This document shows positions 7,804 through 16,245 of a stretch of 64,000 nt of DNA, piece by piece. Within the stretch, counting starts at the first letter, position 1. Each line of letters opens with the position of its first letter. The notes under the pieces were generated by a model. That model was not told the origin of the DNA, did not search any database, and saw only the letters and a program-made list of their open reading frames with translations. Source of the stretch: Desulfosporosinus sp049943955 (GTDB lineage: Bacteria; Bacillota; Desulfitobacteriia; Desulfitobacteriales; Desulfitobacteriaceae); assembly GCF_049943955.1 (NCBI RefSeq), contig NZ_JBNFTW010000006.1, positions 124,001 through 188,000 of the forward strand, written 5' to 3'. A program made the translations under genes and the position numbers.

Positions 7804-8968
7804 AGGCTAATTTTAGTGCTTTATTATAGCAATCAATGGCCGTATCGTACTGATTCATTTGATCGTATACATTTCCCAGTAAAGCCCATCCCGCCGAATG
7901 ATCGGGGTCTATTTCAATAAGTTTATTTAGAGATTCTATACACTCCTGCCAATTACCTTTACGAGTAAGACATACACTAAGGTTATAAAGAATCAACGGG
8001 TGATCGGGGCTTAACTGCAAGGCCTTTTGATAGTAGTCTGCCGCCCTTCTTGATCTTCCTTGCTGAACAAGGGTAAAGGCCAGATTGTTGAGTAAAATTG
8101 GATCTTGGGGATAAATTTTTATAGCCCGATCCAGGAGGTTTAATGCTTCCTGAGTTCGCCCCTGATTTTGATAGACTGCAGCGAGATTACTTAAAGAATC
8201 ATAATGATCCGGTTCGTACTTAAGGGTGAATTTGTAATATTGTATTCCTTTTTTTATCTGACCGGTTTGAATATAACAATAGGCTAATCTTGCCGCTAAA
8301 TCGGGCGTTCCGCCATAGCGAAGGGCCCGATCAAAACTAAAGCAGGCATCTGCCAATTGCTCCAATTTCAAGTGCATTTCTCCCTTTTCTTCCCAGTATC
8401 GGGATTCACGCGGTACCAATTGACAACACCCTTGAAAACAGCGCAAGGCTTCTTGATATTCTTCATGATAAGCATAAATAATCCCCAGACGATAATAGGT
8501 TTCTGCATTTTTAGGTTCTGCCCGACAGGAATTATCAAGAGCCTTAACTCCCTCCTGCCAATTTCCTTGTTCCAAATGACAATCTGCAAGGATCTCCCAG
8601 AACTTTGAGTTTTGCGGTTTTAATTTAAGCGCTTCCTCAATAGAATTTTTCGCTTGGAGAATGAGACCTTGTCCAAGATAACATTGTGCCAAGAGACCGC
8701 ATATCATTCCAGACTCATCGTTGTTATTTTGCTGCAAGGATTCCAAATAATCCCTTGCTTCTTGGAATGCCTGAACTTCAATTAAGTGTTCGACTTCGCT
8801 GAGTCGAAACTTACCTTTGCATTGTTTCAATAAATCTACCCATTCCTGGGTAGCCACATCCGTTTTCCCCAGCCAAAAGTGCCATTTTGCTTGCAAAGAA
8901 TTCCATATATATGTTTTCCTGAGAGATGGCCTTTTTTGTTTGACGTTTGAGACCAAAGGTACACCCAT
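7802..8968 (-). CDS. Tetratricopeptide repeat protein
   Basis: This 388-residue protein consists largely of TPR units from about residue 80 onward; examples of the A..Y..AL pattern are AETYYRLGIIYAYHEEYQEALRC-type repeats and the closing GWALLGNVYDQMNQYDTAIDCYNKAL region. About eight or nine repeats can be counted. There is no signal peptide or membrane segment, so it is probably a cytosolic scaffold. The ATG at 8968 follows AAAGGGG. It is upstream of the queuosine operon but separated from it by a terminator. The partner is unknown. Confidence 0.85.
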   Translation of the reverse strand: MGVPLVSNVKQKRPSLRKTYIWNSLQAKWHFWLGKTDVATQEWVDLLKQCKGKFRLSEVEHLIEVQAFQEARDYLESLQQNNNDESGMICGLLAQCYLGQGLILQAKNSIEEALKLKPQNSKFWEILADCHLEQGNWQEGVKALDNSCRAEPKNAETYYRLGIIYAYHEEYQEALRCFQGCCQLVPRESRYWEEKGEMHLKLEQLADACFSFDRALRYGGTPDLAARLAYCYIQTGQIKKGIQYYKFTLKYEPDHYDSLSNLAAVYQNQGRTQEALNLLDRAIKIYPQDPILLNNLAFTLVQQGRSRRAADYYQKALQLSPDHPLILYNLSVCLTRKGNWQECIESLNKLIEIDPDHSAGWALLGNVYDQMNQYDTAIDCYNKALKLA

Positions 8969-9396
8969 TGTCTCAGCCCCTTTTTACTTATTTTTCAATT
9001 ATTTCATTCTCCTTTTTTTCTTTTAATCCTTCTACCACACCCGAGAATCGAACGCCAAAAGCCTTGGATATATGCGATTATTCATTAAACTAGATATGTT
9101 TTTCCTTTACTCTCGTCAGATTATTATAATTACTCCTTAATTTATGTCACAATAAGTATTTATTCCTATAAATCAACAGTGAACTCGGTATAGAACCAAT
9201 CCCACTTGTCGAATTGGGATTCCTACGATTGGATAGATCAACAAAAAATGATTAACAGTGTCTTAGAAACTTCGTTCTGACAATAAGAAAACTCGGCTAA
9301 TTGCCGAGTTTTTGTAAACAGAGGTTCTATCTTTGATGTTCCATCAAGGAAGAAGATTGGACTTATAATTTCGATTTTAAACGCAAAGGCGACGCA
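8969..9396. other. Gene-free interval between TPR gene and fur
   Basis: No ORF with a ribosome binding site is seen on either strand. The stretch has a TATAAT-like box near 9123-9128 on the plus strand, a dyad AATCCCA/TGGGATT around 9199-9221, and the terminator at 9288-9315. A short plus-strand RNA between the box and the terminator is possible but not established. Confidence 0.5.
9288..9315. terminator. Bidirectional terminator downstream of fur
   Basis: AACTCGGC (9290-9297) and GCCGAGTT (9303-9310) form an eight-base-pair stem around TAATT, with T-runs on both sides. On the minus strand it is suitably placed about 80 bases after the fur stop. Confidence 0.75.
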
Positions 9397-9846
9397 TCAT
9401 TGCGCCCCTTCGCATTTAGAACAATAGCCATAAAATTTCAAATCGTGGTCGGAAACTTTAAAATGATTACGTTTCATAATAACGGCTTCTAAAGACTCTA
9501 ATAAATCATCATCAAATTCCGAAACATTTCCACAGCGTAAGCAGATAAGATGATGGTGATGATGATGTTCATCCTTACGACTAAATTCATAACGAGTTCG
9601 GCCGTCTCCAAAATCGTTCTTAATAAGAACTCCAATTTCCGCCAATATATCTAGTGTCCGATAAACAGTGGCAAGACCTATCTCCGGATTTTCGTTTTTA
9701 ACGAGCATATATACTTCTTCGGCGCTTAAATGACGATCCACATGTTCCACAAACATGTGGAGAATCGTCTGTCGTTGAGGAGTTACTTTATAGGAGTGAT
9801 TACGCAGCAAGTTGCAGATATTCTCAAACGTTCTGAAATTCTCCAT
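9397..9846 (-). CDS. Fur-family transcriptional repressor
   Basis: This 149-residue metalloregulator has the Fur winged-helix (KVTPQRQTILHMF at about residues 20-32, LATVYRTLDILAEIGV at about 58-73) followed by the dimerisation/metal domain with a run of six histidines DEHHHHHHLIC, and two CxxC zinc motifs (CLRC and CSKC). It probably senses iron or peroxide; Fur and PerR cannot be separated with confidence. ATG 9846 is preferred, with a TTG one codon upstream also possible; GGAGGGGGGG lies just before. Its promoter overlaps a 16-bp palindrome, consistent with autoregulation. Confidence 0.88.
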   Translation of the reverse strand: MENFRTFENICNLLRNHSYKVTPQRQTILHMFVEHVDRHLSAEEVYMLVKNENPEIGLATVYRTLDILAEIGVLIKNDFGDGRTRYEFSRKDEHHHHHHLICLRCGNVSEFDDDLLESLEAVIMKRNHFKVSDHDLKFYGYCSKCEGAQ

Positions 9847-9872
9847 CAATGCCCCCCCTCCATATATTTCCT

Positions 9873-9905
9873 ATTATAAGACATTATTTTCACTTTGCAA
9901 AGTGA
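9873..9905 (-). promoter_or_regulatory. fur promoter overlapped by a 16-bp palindromic operator
   Basis: On the minus strand TTGCAA (9900-9895), a 16-base spacer and TATAAT (9878-9873) form a good sigma-A promoter. The -35 box lies at the centre of a perfect palindrome TCACTTTGCAAAGTGA (9890-9905). A repressor bound there would block RNA polymerase; the identity of that repressor is inferred, the Fur protein itself being the obvious candidate. Confidence 0.65.
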
Positions 9906-9917
9906 TTTTAAGAAATA

Positions 9918-11192
9918 TTAACGAGTGAAGACTTCGTAAATTGCGAACTTCAGATAGTCGGTTTCTTCACTTCCTAAAAGAACCGGATGATCTTTACCGG
10001 CACGGCGAAATTCTACTAAGCGCAAGATTTTATGGGCATCTGCTGCAGCTTCCTGCAACATTTTTTGAAAGCGCGCAGCACTCAAGTGGTATGAACAGGA
10101 TGCTGTTATTAAAACTCCGCCATCTCGAACTAACTTCATCCCTTGAAGATTTATCTCCTTATAGCCCCGCAGCGCTCCTTCCAGAGCTTGACGACTTTTA
10201 GCAAAGGCCGGAGGATCTAAGATGACGACATCCCAAGTTTTCTTATCGTTCACTTGTTTTCTTAAAAAATCAAATGCATTTTCGGCAACAAATTGAGTAC
10301 GATGAAGAAATCCATTAAGCAAAGCATTTCTGTTGGCCATCTCAATAGCTTTCTCCGAGATATCAACACAAGTAACCTTTTTAGCCCCATACAGACAGGC
10401 ATGCAACATAAATGATCCTGTATGGGAAAAGCAATCTAAGACCTCAGCACCATCCCAAAACGGATTTTTAATTTCTTTTCCCTTTTTATCTCGAGGGCAT
10501 CCATCAGGATCCTGGTAAATCCCATGACTAGCACCCCATCCAGTCATAATAGGCTTCAGGGAAGCACGATTTTCACGTTGGTCAAAGAAATACCCTGTTT
10601 TCTGTCCTTCAGCTACATCAACCATGATCTTTAGCCCATTTTCCTGGAGGATTATTTGGGTATCAAAAGGGGTATCCACGAAGCCAACTCTCTCTTCCAG
10701 GCCTTCCAAACGCCGAACAGAAACATCGCTTCGTTCATAAATCCCTCGCGGATTGAAAATTCTCTTTAAGGCCTGAAAAATCCATTGTCGCCGGACTTCC
10801 ATACCAAGGGCAAGAATTTGAACTACAAGAACATCTTCATATTTATCAATAATTAGACCAGGCAAGAAATCCGCTTCACCATGGACGATCCGGCAGGAGG
10901 TTATATTAGATAATAACCATTGCCGACGCTTCCAGGCATTTTGAATTTTATCTAAAAAAAAGTCTTCATCAATGGGTTTTTCCGAATAGGATATCACTCG
11001 CAGAGTTAGCTGTGACACGGGGTTAAAAAATCCTTGGGCCAAGAAATGTCCGTCGTGGTTTAAAATATGTACAATATCCCCTCCCGAGGGATTCCCTTCG
11101 ATTCTGCCAATTTCTCCGGGATAGATCCACGGATGCCCTTGTTCAAGCCTTCTTTTGCGATTTTTTATAAGAAACACTCTTGGTATAGACAT
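9918..11192 (-). CDS. RlmI-like class I rRNA (cytosine-C5) methyltransferase
   Basis: This 424-residue protein has an N-terminal PUA-like domain (RRLEQGHPWIYPGEIGRIEG region, residues about 13-32) and a C-terminal Rossmann methyltransferase with EGQKTGYFFDQRENR, the SAM motif LDCFSHTGSFMLHACLYGA, VDISEKAIEMA and the active-site region VILDPPAFAKSR plus SCSYH. It resembles RlmI/YwbD, which methylates 23S rRNA. It carries an insertion of about 30 residues (TGWGASHGIYQDPDGCPRDK and following) between the FFDQRENR motif and the SAM-binding strand, absent from the textbook form. ATG 11192 follows GCGAGGAT. Confidence 0.85.
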   Translation of the reverse strand: MSIPRVFLIKNRKRRLEQGHPWIYPGEIGRIEGNPSGGDIVHILNHDGHFLAQGFFNPVSQLTLRVISYSEKPIDEDFFLDKIQNAWKRRQWLLSNITSCRIVHGEADFLPGLIIDKYEDVLVVQILALGMEVRRQWIFQALKRIFNPRGIYERSDVSVRRLEGLEERVGFVDTPFDTQIILQENGLKIMVDVAEGQKTGYFFDQRENRASLKPIMTGWGASHGIYQDPDGCPRDKKGKEIKNPFWDGAEVLDCFSHTGSFMLHACLYGAKKVTCVDISEKAIEMANRNALLNGFLHRTQFVAENAFDFLRKQVNDKKTWDVVILDPPAFAKSRQALEGALRGYKEINLQGMKLVRDGGVLITASCSYHLSAARFQKMLQEAAADAHKILRLVEFRRAGKDHPVLLGSEETDYLKFAIYEVFTR

Positions 11193-11316
11193 AAAAGATC
11201 CTCGCTTTCAAAAACGTAAAGATTCATATCTTTAAAATATACCGTGAAATCAAAAGAAAGGAAAGCTTCCATTTCTCTTTCTTTCAAAGTTTCATACAAT
11301 ACCGCTCCATTTCATG

Positions 11317-11350
11317 TTAAAAAGCCATCCTTGTTCGGATGGCTTTTTAA
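11317..11350. terminator. Bidirectional intrinsic terminator
   Basis: AAAAAGCCATCC (11319-11330) pairs with GGATGGCTTTTT (11337-11348) around a six-base loop. On the minus strand it terminates the YkuS-like gene before the RlmI-like gene. Confidence 0.85.
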
Positions 11351-11389
11351 TAAACGGTTGTTCAGCTTTAGCTGAGCGTGTTTACTCTG

Positions 11390-11629
11390 TTAGGAAAAAC
11401 GATCCCTCAGAACCTCGACGACTTCTTCAGCGCTCCGGCCAGAGGCATTAATAACCGGCAATTTCACTGGCCAATCCGGTGATAAATTATTAGTTCCATC
11501 ACCCTTAACAACAACTGCCTGTATATTATACAATGCCTTTCCTTCTAAAGGAGCGGTTTTAAAGCCTGAAGCATGTAATGCTTGCACTACATTGGTGAGT
11601 CCATCTTCTACAGCGATCATTTTATACAT
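11390..11629 (-). CDS. YkuS-like (UPF0180) small protein
   Basis: This 79-residue protein resembles the UPF0180/YkuS family of unknown function. The pattern is IAVEDGLTNVVQALHASGF, then AVVVKGDGTNNL and PVINASGRSAEEVVEVL, suggesting a small alpha/beta fold of the receiver-like or thioredoxin-like size. A GGAGAGGGTG site precedes ATG 11629. It lies 73 bases after the M28 peptidase gene on the same strand and may be cotranscribed with it; a terminator follows. Confidence 0.75.
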   Translation of the reverse strand: MYKMIAVEDGLTNVVQALHASGFKTAPLEGKALYNIQAVVVKGDGTNNLSPDWPVKLPVINASGRSAEEVVEVLRDRFS

Positions 11630-11702
11630 TTATTTTTCACCCTCTCCTCGAATTAAACTTAGTTTTCCACCGATAAATGATCTTATCCCGAGAGAAATTT
11701 CC

Positions 11703-14009
11703 TTAAAAAGAATAGTTTTCTTTAAATAAACGCAAATAATCCACCGATAATCGTTCATCATTTATTTGCAGCTGGGGCTCCGCACAGGGAAAGATTCCTT
11801 GGATTGAACATGTTAGCAATCCCTGAGTTTCTACACTTAAATGAATGCTGTTCCTCTGTGGCGGGGTTCTTTGTAAGAGCAGAGAATACTTTCCCGTTGG
11901 CTGATGAAATCCTACCAATTGTATTTGTTTAGGCAATTTAGACATGGGAAGAAATTCATCCGTTTTAACTTCGAAAGGATGATCACTTTCCAATTCTAGT
12001 TGTACTAAATAAGGCTCTTGAAGATAATTCAATTTTATGGTTAAATTCAAAATTCTTTCAGGGTTGAGATTTTTTTCCTCAACTGTCGCCGCCACACTTA
12101 AAGGAGCTTTCTCATTGAGCAGAGGTACCTCGACGCTTTTTCCTTCTTTGACGCCTAGATCCTTCACTAATTGACTCGGTAAACGTTCATCAGAATATAT
12201 ATGAATTTTTCCCTCCTGCCTCCCGAGCCATTCTTCTTGAACCGTAACTTGCTGCGGGTACTTCTCGTTGAAGGAGGGGACCAAACCTAAACAAAGCACC
12301 AGCAGACTAATTCCGATTAAGGCCGGCATTTTTACATAGGCCAAAATTTTCCGAGCAAGAGGGGAGCTCTTCAGGGCAACATGACAACAGGCAAGCAAAA
12401 AGGGAACTAAAAGTAAGGCATACGTTACAAGAAAAATGACAGGGTATTTACTGATGGCTTCATTAAAACTCAACCACTGATCAGAATTCAGAAGCTCATA
12501 ATGGATTGAATATAGGAAATAGGGACCTATTAGTACGAACAAGATATTGGAAAAAAAGTACTGAATGTCTAGACAAAAGAGCCAGAAAACAAAAGGAAAG
12601 GCGAGATCAATACGTATAAGAGCTAAGCTTAGACTCAAAATCAAGAGCGGGAATCCAGCTGTCAGCCAATAGAGGTTTGCATCTCGGGTCATTGGCAGCT
12701 TTTTTAGCCAACTGGCAAGAAACACTATCAGGCTGACAGAAATCCCCACACGGGCAATAAGGTATATTTCCGGATGAGCGTAATATACCTTTTGGGTATG
12801 TTTTAAGCTCTGCCAAAGGATTTCTCCGATTCCACCAGCTCCCGCGATGATCATACTTATAAGCATAATAATGCCAATACTTATAAAAACATTCTTCCAG
12901 GGTATTTTGTCCTTGCGTTTTTTCAGGTAATTAAAATAGATAATAACTGTTAAAAGCAAAACGAGAATAATAAATCCTCTCAACGCAAAACTAGGCAGTA
13001 CAAAAACATTACCGCCAATCTGAAACGAAAGATACAGCTCATCCCAGATCTGAGGTCCAAGTTTATCTAGTTTCACGTTATTCACTAACAAATAAACAAA
13101 GTTGCCAACGGTTTGCATGGTTTCCAAGGAAACATGATCCAGCCGATCTTCTGGTCTATGGAAATATCCTTCCGGCCTTCCGTAGATCCCCAAGCCCAAG
13201 GCAGGAATACCCTGATCTAAAAAAGAGCTGAAATCACTTGAACCACCCTGCGAATTATCCCGGGTCATAACGGTAAAATCCCGGCTGAGATGAAAGGAAA
13301 TATGGCTCTCTTTAGCCAAGGCAGAAACTTGTTTAAGCAGCTCCGGCGGGGCAGATTTATTGCCTGCTACATCAATCTCCAGAGGAGTTCCGACCATATC
13401 AACATTGATCATCCATTGTACAGCTGATAGATCAGCTTGTGAGATATAATAATTTGAACCAACAAGCCCGTTTTCTTCCGCACCAAAAAAAACCAGTTGA
13501 TAGGTTTTTTGATGAGGTTCCTTGCTTAAGACTCGTGCAAGTTCAAGCAATACTCCTACCCCTGAACCATTATCTACAGCTCCGGGTACATTCATTGCTG
13601 CCGTATCATAATGAGCTCCGAGAACAACCGTATCTGGAAGTGTCCCAGGCAGCTCAGCGATGATATTTTGACTATTTATCAATTCAACACGTTTTTGAGG
13701 GTCGTTGAGGGATGGATTGCGAAGGATTACTTTACTAAATGGCTGTTCACGAACTTTCCAGCCATTTTGACTTAAAACGTAAGCAATATACTGAGCTGCC
13801 TTTATCTCACCTTTGCTCCCGGCCGGGCGAGGACCAATCTTATCCGTAAGATATTTGACATGATCAAAAGCTGAGGCTGCAGAGAAGCTTAAACCTGATC
13901 CTTGAGCAGGCAAAACAGCTTCAGCCTTACTATTCACACACCCTAGAATTACCAAAACGCTAAAAATCGTCATCACGATAATAGTCCAACGAGTTTTCAT
14001 CACCCTCAT
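11703..14009 (-). CDS. Membrane-anchored M28 family zinc metallopeptidase
   Basis: This product of about 769 residues begins with a lipoprotein-like signal (TIFSVLVILGC) and then an M28 aminopeptidase domain. Zinc ligands are seen in LGAHYDTAA, PGAVDNGSGVG, FFGAEENGLVGS, INVDMVGT and YFHRPEDRLDH. About eight hydrophobic segments follow (residues about 335-570), then a C-terminal extracytoplasmic beta-rich region. The active site is expected outside the membrane. I chose ATG 14009, nine bases after AAAGGG; ATG 14000 is an alternative and the longer frame to 14273 would overlap the divergent PLD gene. The substrate is not known. Confidence 0.8.
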   Translation of the reverse strand: MRVMKTRWTIIVMTIFSVLVILGCVNSKAEAVLPAQGSGLSFSAASAFDHVKYLTDKIGPRPAGSKGEIKAAQYIAYVLSQNGWKVREQPFSKVILRNPSLNDPQKRVELINSQNIIAELPGTLPDTVVLGAHYDTAAMNVPGAVDNGSGVGVLLELARVLSKEPHQKTYQLVFFGAEENGLVGSNYYISQADLSAVQWMINVDMVGTPLEIDVAGNKSAPPELLKQVSALAKESHISFHLSRDFTVMTRDNSQGGSSDFSSFLDQGIPALGLGIYGRPEGYFHRPEDRLDHVSLETMQTVGNFVYLLVNNVKLDKLGPQIWDELYLSFQIGGNVFVLPSFALRGFIILVLLLTVIIYFNYLKKRKDKIPWKNVFISIGIIMLISMIIAGAGGIGEILWQSLKHTQKVYYAHPEIYLIARVGISVSLIVFLASWLKKLPMTRDANLYWLTAGFPLLILSLSLALIRIDLAFPFVFWLFCLDIQYFFSNILFVLIGPYFLYSIHYELLNSDQWLSFNEAISKYPVIFLVTYALLLVPFLLACCHVALKSSPLARKILAYVKMPALIGISLLVLCLGLVPSFNEKYPQQVTVQEEWLGRQEGKIHIYSDERLPSQLVKDLGVKEGKSVEVPLLNEKAPLSVAATVEEKNLNPERILNLTIKLNYLQEPYLVQLELESDHPFEVKTDEFLPMSKLPKQIQLVGFHQPTGKYSLLLQRTPPQRNSIHLSVETQGLLTCSIQGIFPCAEPQLQINDERLSVDYLRLFKENYSF

Positions 14010-14154
14010 AACCCCATGCCCTTTCAAAGCTTTAAACTCACCCTGCCCAATTCTTATGAAAAACTTCTTGAGGTTATGCCTTTCCAATCTTTCAACCTTT
14101 TGGACACATATGTTATAATGTAGACAAATTTTGACCTTGGGAGAAGTAAATATT

Positions 14155-15177
14155 ATGCCTAAGCGACATAACCCCTTAGTTACAATAGTTATTCTTTTAT
14201 TCTGCCTTCTGTTGTTAAGCGGATGTTCCATGAAGGTTCCTAAAATTTTTGCCAAGAAGGCACCCGTTTCCAATCTTTCTGCCGAAACACTTTTGATTGA
14301 TCAAGAGGCCATCTATCAACGTACCATTACTCTGATTCAATCAGCACAATCCTCAATTTACGTAGAACAAGCTGAGTTTGACGACCCTCAACTCATCAAT
14401 CTTTTGCTGTCTAAATCCCGTTCAGGTATCGAAGTTCATATCCTCTTAGATCAATGGCAAAAACAAAATTGGGCTACTCTCGACCAGTTAAAAAATCAAA
14501 ATGTATCGATTCAGTATTATCCTGCTCAGAAAGGACAAAGTGACCATACTAAGTGGTTAATTGTTGACCAAAACAAAGCTTTAGTATACGGACCATCCTG
14601 GACAAGTGAAGGATTCAAAGCACATGATTTGGCCGTGGAGCTTTCTGGAAGTTATGCCTTGAAAATCGCAGCTCTCTTTTCCAAGGATTGGGAATTCACC
14701 ACAACCTTCCCTTTAGATGTACCAAAAACAACGACTCTTAACAACGATAACATTACATTGGCTGTCAACGCTAACGTCAAGCAACAACTACTAGAGTATA
14801 TATCCAGCAGTACAAAATCCATCTGGATAGAAAACACAGAAATCACTGAACCAGATATCGTTCAAGCCTTACTTGATGCTGCAGGAAAAGGCCGAGATAT
14901 CCGCCTTATCTTAGACTCCACTGTTGCCGGCAAAACACCGGTAACTCTGGAAAAATTAAAAGCCGGCGGCATATCCATACGTTATTTTCCTAAGCAGTCA
15001 CCTCTCGGACTTCATCTGGCAATTTTTGACCAGAACTCCTTTCTGACAAGCGGCTCCGAATGGACACGTTATAACTTTGTTGCAGATCACGAGTTTTCTA
15101 TTACAGTCCCCTCTCCTACTGCAACCTCAAAATTAGACCAAATGTTTCAAGAGGATTGGAAGAAAAGCTCACCTTAA
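14155..15177 (+). CDS. PLD-like (HKD) lipoprotein
   Basis: The 340-residue protein starts with a lipoprotein signal (LLFCLLLLSGCSMK) and contains two phospholipase D-like repeats. The first has a complete HxKxxxxD motif, HTKWLIVDQN; the second, at the equivalent place, reads GLHLAIFDQN and lacks the aligned histidine and lysine. A single intact HKD implies either a homodimeric active site or a non-catalytic role. ATG 14155 follows GGGAGA. The gene is divergent from the M28 peptidase with about 145 bases between, and ends at a long hairpin. Substrate (lipid, nucleic acid) cannot be told. Confidence 0.82.
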   Translation: MPKRHNPLVTIVILLFCLLLLSGCSMKVPKIFAKKAPVSNLSAETLLIDQEAIYQRTITLIQSAQSSIYVEQAEFDDPQLINLLLSKSRSGIEVHILLDQWQKQNWATLDQLKNQNVSIQYYPAQKGQSDHTKWLIVDQNKALVYGPSWTSEGFKAHDLAVELSGSYALKIAALFSKDWEFTTTFPLDVPKTTTLNNDNITLAVNANVKQQLLEYISSSTKSIWIENTEITEPDIVQALLDAAGKGRDIRLILDSTVAGKTPVTLEKLKAGGISIRYFPKQSPLGLHLAIFDQNSFLTSGSEWTRYNFVADHEFSITVPSPTATSKLDQMFQEDWKKSSP

Positions 15178-15181
15178 ACAA

Positions 15182-15253
15182 AGATCCCGGATTCATCTAA
15201 AAACCACCCAAAGCATTTTGCCTTGGGTGGTTTTTAGATGAATCCAGGATCTA
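15182..15253. terminator. Very long bidirectional hairpin terminator
   Basis: A 23-base-pair stem (arms beginning GGATTCATC and ending GATGAATCC, with ACCACCCAA next to the loop) surrounds an 11-base loop, and is extended by AGATCC/GGATCT across one C/A mismatch. It separates the convergent PLD and histidine phosphatase genes and overlaps the latter's stop codon. Confidence 0.85.
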
Positions 15254-15880
15254 AGATCTTTGGTCAATTTTTTCTAAGTGCTGACAATCTCCAACCAACT
15301 CCGGTTTCCATCCATTACTGTCAACTTCAAAAATATTGAGGGCTGTATTATTCTGCCAAGGTGTTTTGGCCCAATCATGAATCTCAAAACCTAAAGCTCT
15401 AGTTACTAATAGTTTCAGGGTTAGACCATGGGTTACCACACAAATAGTCTCTCCTGGATGGTTGGCAAGAATCTTTTGGACATAATCCCAGGAGCGTAAT
15501 AGTACCATTTCCATATTTTCACCGCCGGGAGTCGTGACTAAATGGGGGGATGTATCCCATATTTTAAATAAATCCGGATATGCTTTCCGTAATTCTCCCC
15601 AAATATGCCCTTCCCAATCGCCAAAGGAAAATTCTCGCAAGGCGGGATTGACAATCAGTTGATCCAATCCGATTTCTCGCCGAATCTCTTCAGCAGTTCC
15701 GCGCGCCCTGGGAGCGTCACTGGAATATATATATTGAATCCCCTCGTCCTTAAGTCTATTGGCCAAAGATCGAGCCTGAAGCAGCCCAGTTTCGGTAAGC
15801 GGGGAATCCAGACGCCCCTGGACACGTCCTTCAGTATTCCACAAGGTTTGGCCATGACGAGTTAAAATTATCCTTGTCAT
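15251..15880 (-). CDS. Histidine phosphatase family protein
   Basis: This 209-residue member of the phosphoglycerate-mutase-like superfamily has the catalytic LTRHGQTLWN motif at residues 6-15, YSSDAPRARGTAEEI, the proton-donor region REFSFGDWEGH, and the second catalytic histidine in VVTHGLTLKLL. Such enzymes include alpha-ribazole phosphatases (CobC) and broad-specificity phosphatases (PhoE/GpmB-like). A cobO gene exists elsewhere in the window, but there is no cobalamin context here, so substrate is left open. It lies just downstream of the 6S RNA gene and its terminator. Confidence 0.88.
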   Translation of the reverse strand: MTRIILTRHGQTLWNTEGRVQGRLDSPLTETGLLQARSLANRLKDEGIQYIYSSDAPRARGTAEEIRREIGLDQLIVNPALREFSFGDWEGHIWGELRKAYPDLFKIWDTSPHLVTTPGGENMEMVLLRSWDYVQKILANHPGETICVVTHGLTLKLLVTRALGFEIHDWAKTPWQNNTALNIFEVDSNGWKPELVGDCQHLEKIDQRS

Positions 15881-15980
15881 TCGTACACCTCTTATAAAAG
15901 AAACTTATTCGGCGACAAAGCATCTGTAGAAAAAGATCGCCCTGTTTCGCGTATATATAACATAAATTAAATCTTCTGAT

Positions 15981-16012
15981 AATACAACAAGGGTAGGAAA
16001 TTCTCCCTACCC
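15981..16012 (-). terminator. Terminator of the 6S RNA transcript
   Basis: On the minus strand GGGTAGG (16012-16006) pairs with CCTACCC (15997-15991) through a short loop and is followed by TTGTTGTATT. It lies directly after the 3' end of the 6S RNA. Confidence 0.75.
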
Positions 16013-16193
16013 TCCCCAACTTGCCGTAAGATTTCAGGTTTCTGACCCCGCTTTCGCAGGTGGGTACCTAGTCCATGCTTTCCAACTTCCCTGTTTCCAC
16101 AAAGAAAGGGCATGTTGTAGTCACATGGCATTTAGTTCCCGTGTCATTAATAGGATCAAAACCATGAAAATCTCTACGCACAAGTCAGGCTAT
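16013..16193 (-). ncRNA. ssrS: 6S RNA (RNA polymerase-binding regulatory RNA)
   Basis: I identify this as 6S RNA from its fold. The 5' end CUGACUUG pairs with 3' CAAGUUGG, then CGUA with UACG, AGAUUU(U)CA with UGAAAUCU, GGUUU with AAACC and GAUC with GGUC, making a long closing rod. A central bubble contains the small hairpin ACCCACCUGCGAAAGCGGGGU on its 3' side. The apical arm pairs CCAUG with CAUGG and CAAC with GUUG and ends in a CCC/GGG hairpin. This open-promoter-like shape is the hallmark of 6S RNA, which binds the housekeeping RNA polymerase. No protein is encoded; a TATAAT box lies upstream and a terminator downstream. Ends are approximate. Confidence 0.82.
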
Positions 16194-16199
16194 GTTTTT

Positions 16200-16205
16200 A
16201 TTATA
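16200..16205 (-). promoter_or_regulatory. -10 box of the 6S RNA gene
   Basis: A perfect TATAAT on the minus strand seven bases before the proposed 6S start at about 16193. The -35 region is poor (near GAGATT at 16223-16228). Confidence 0.55.
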
Positions 16206-16245
16206 TCACCATAATTTAAAAAAATCTCTAGCAAATGCTTGGAAA

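Noticed and set aside
9550..9575. Run of six histidines in the Fur-family protein, resembling a purification tag
   Set aside because: It lies at the normal metal-binding position of Fur proteins (HHHHxxC), inside the gene and in frame, so it is native.
11703..14273. M28 peptidase reading frame extending to 14273
   Set aside because: The extra N-terminus lacks a signal peptide and overlaps the divergent PLD gene; ATG 14009 with a site and lipoprotein signal is better.
16020..16190. Fragments of coding frame in the 6S RNA region
   Set aside because: Stop codons interrupt and no ribosome binding site exists; the fold explains the sequence better.
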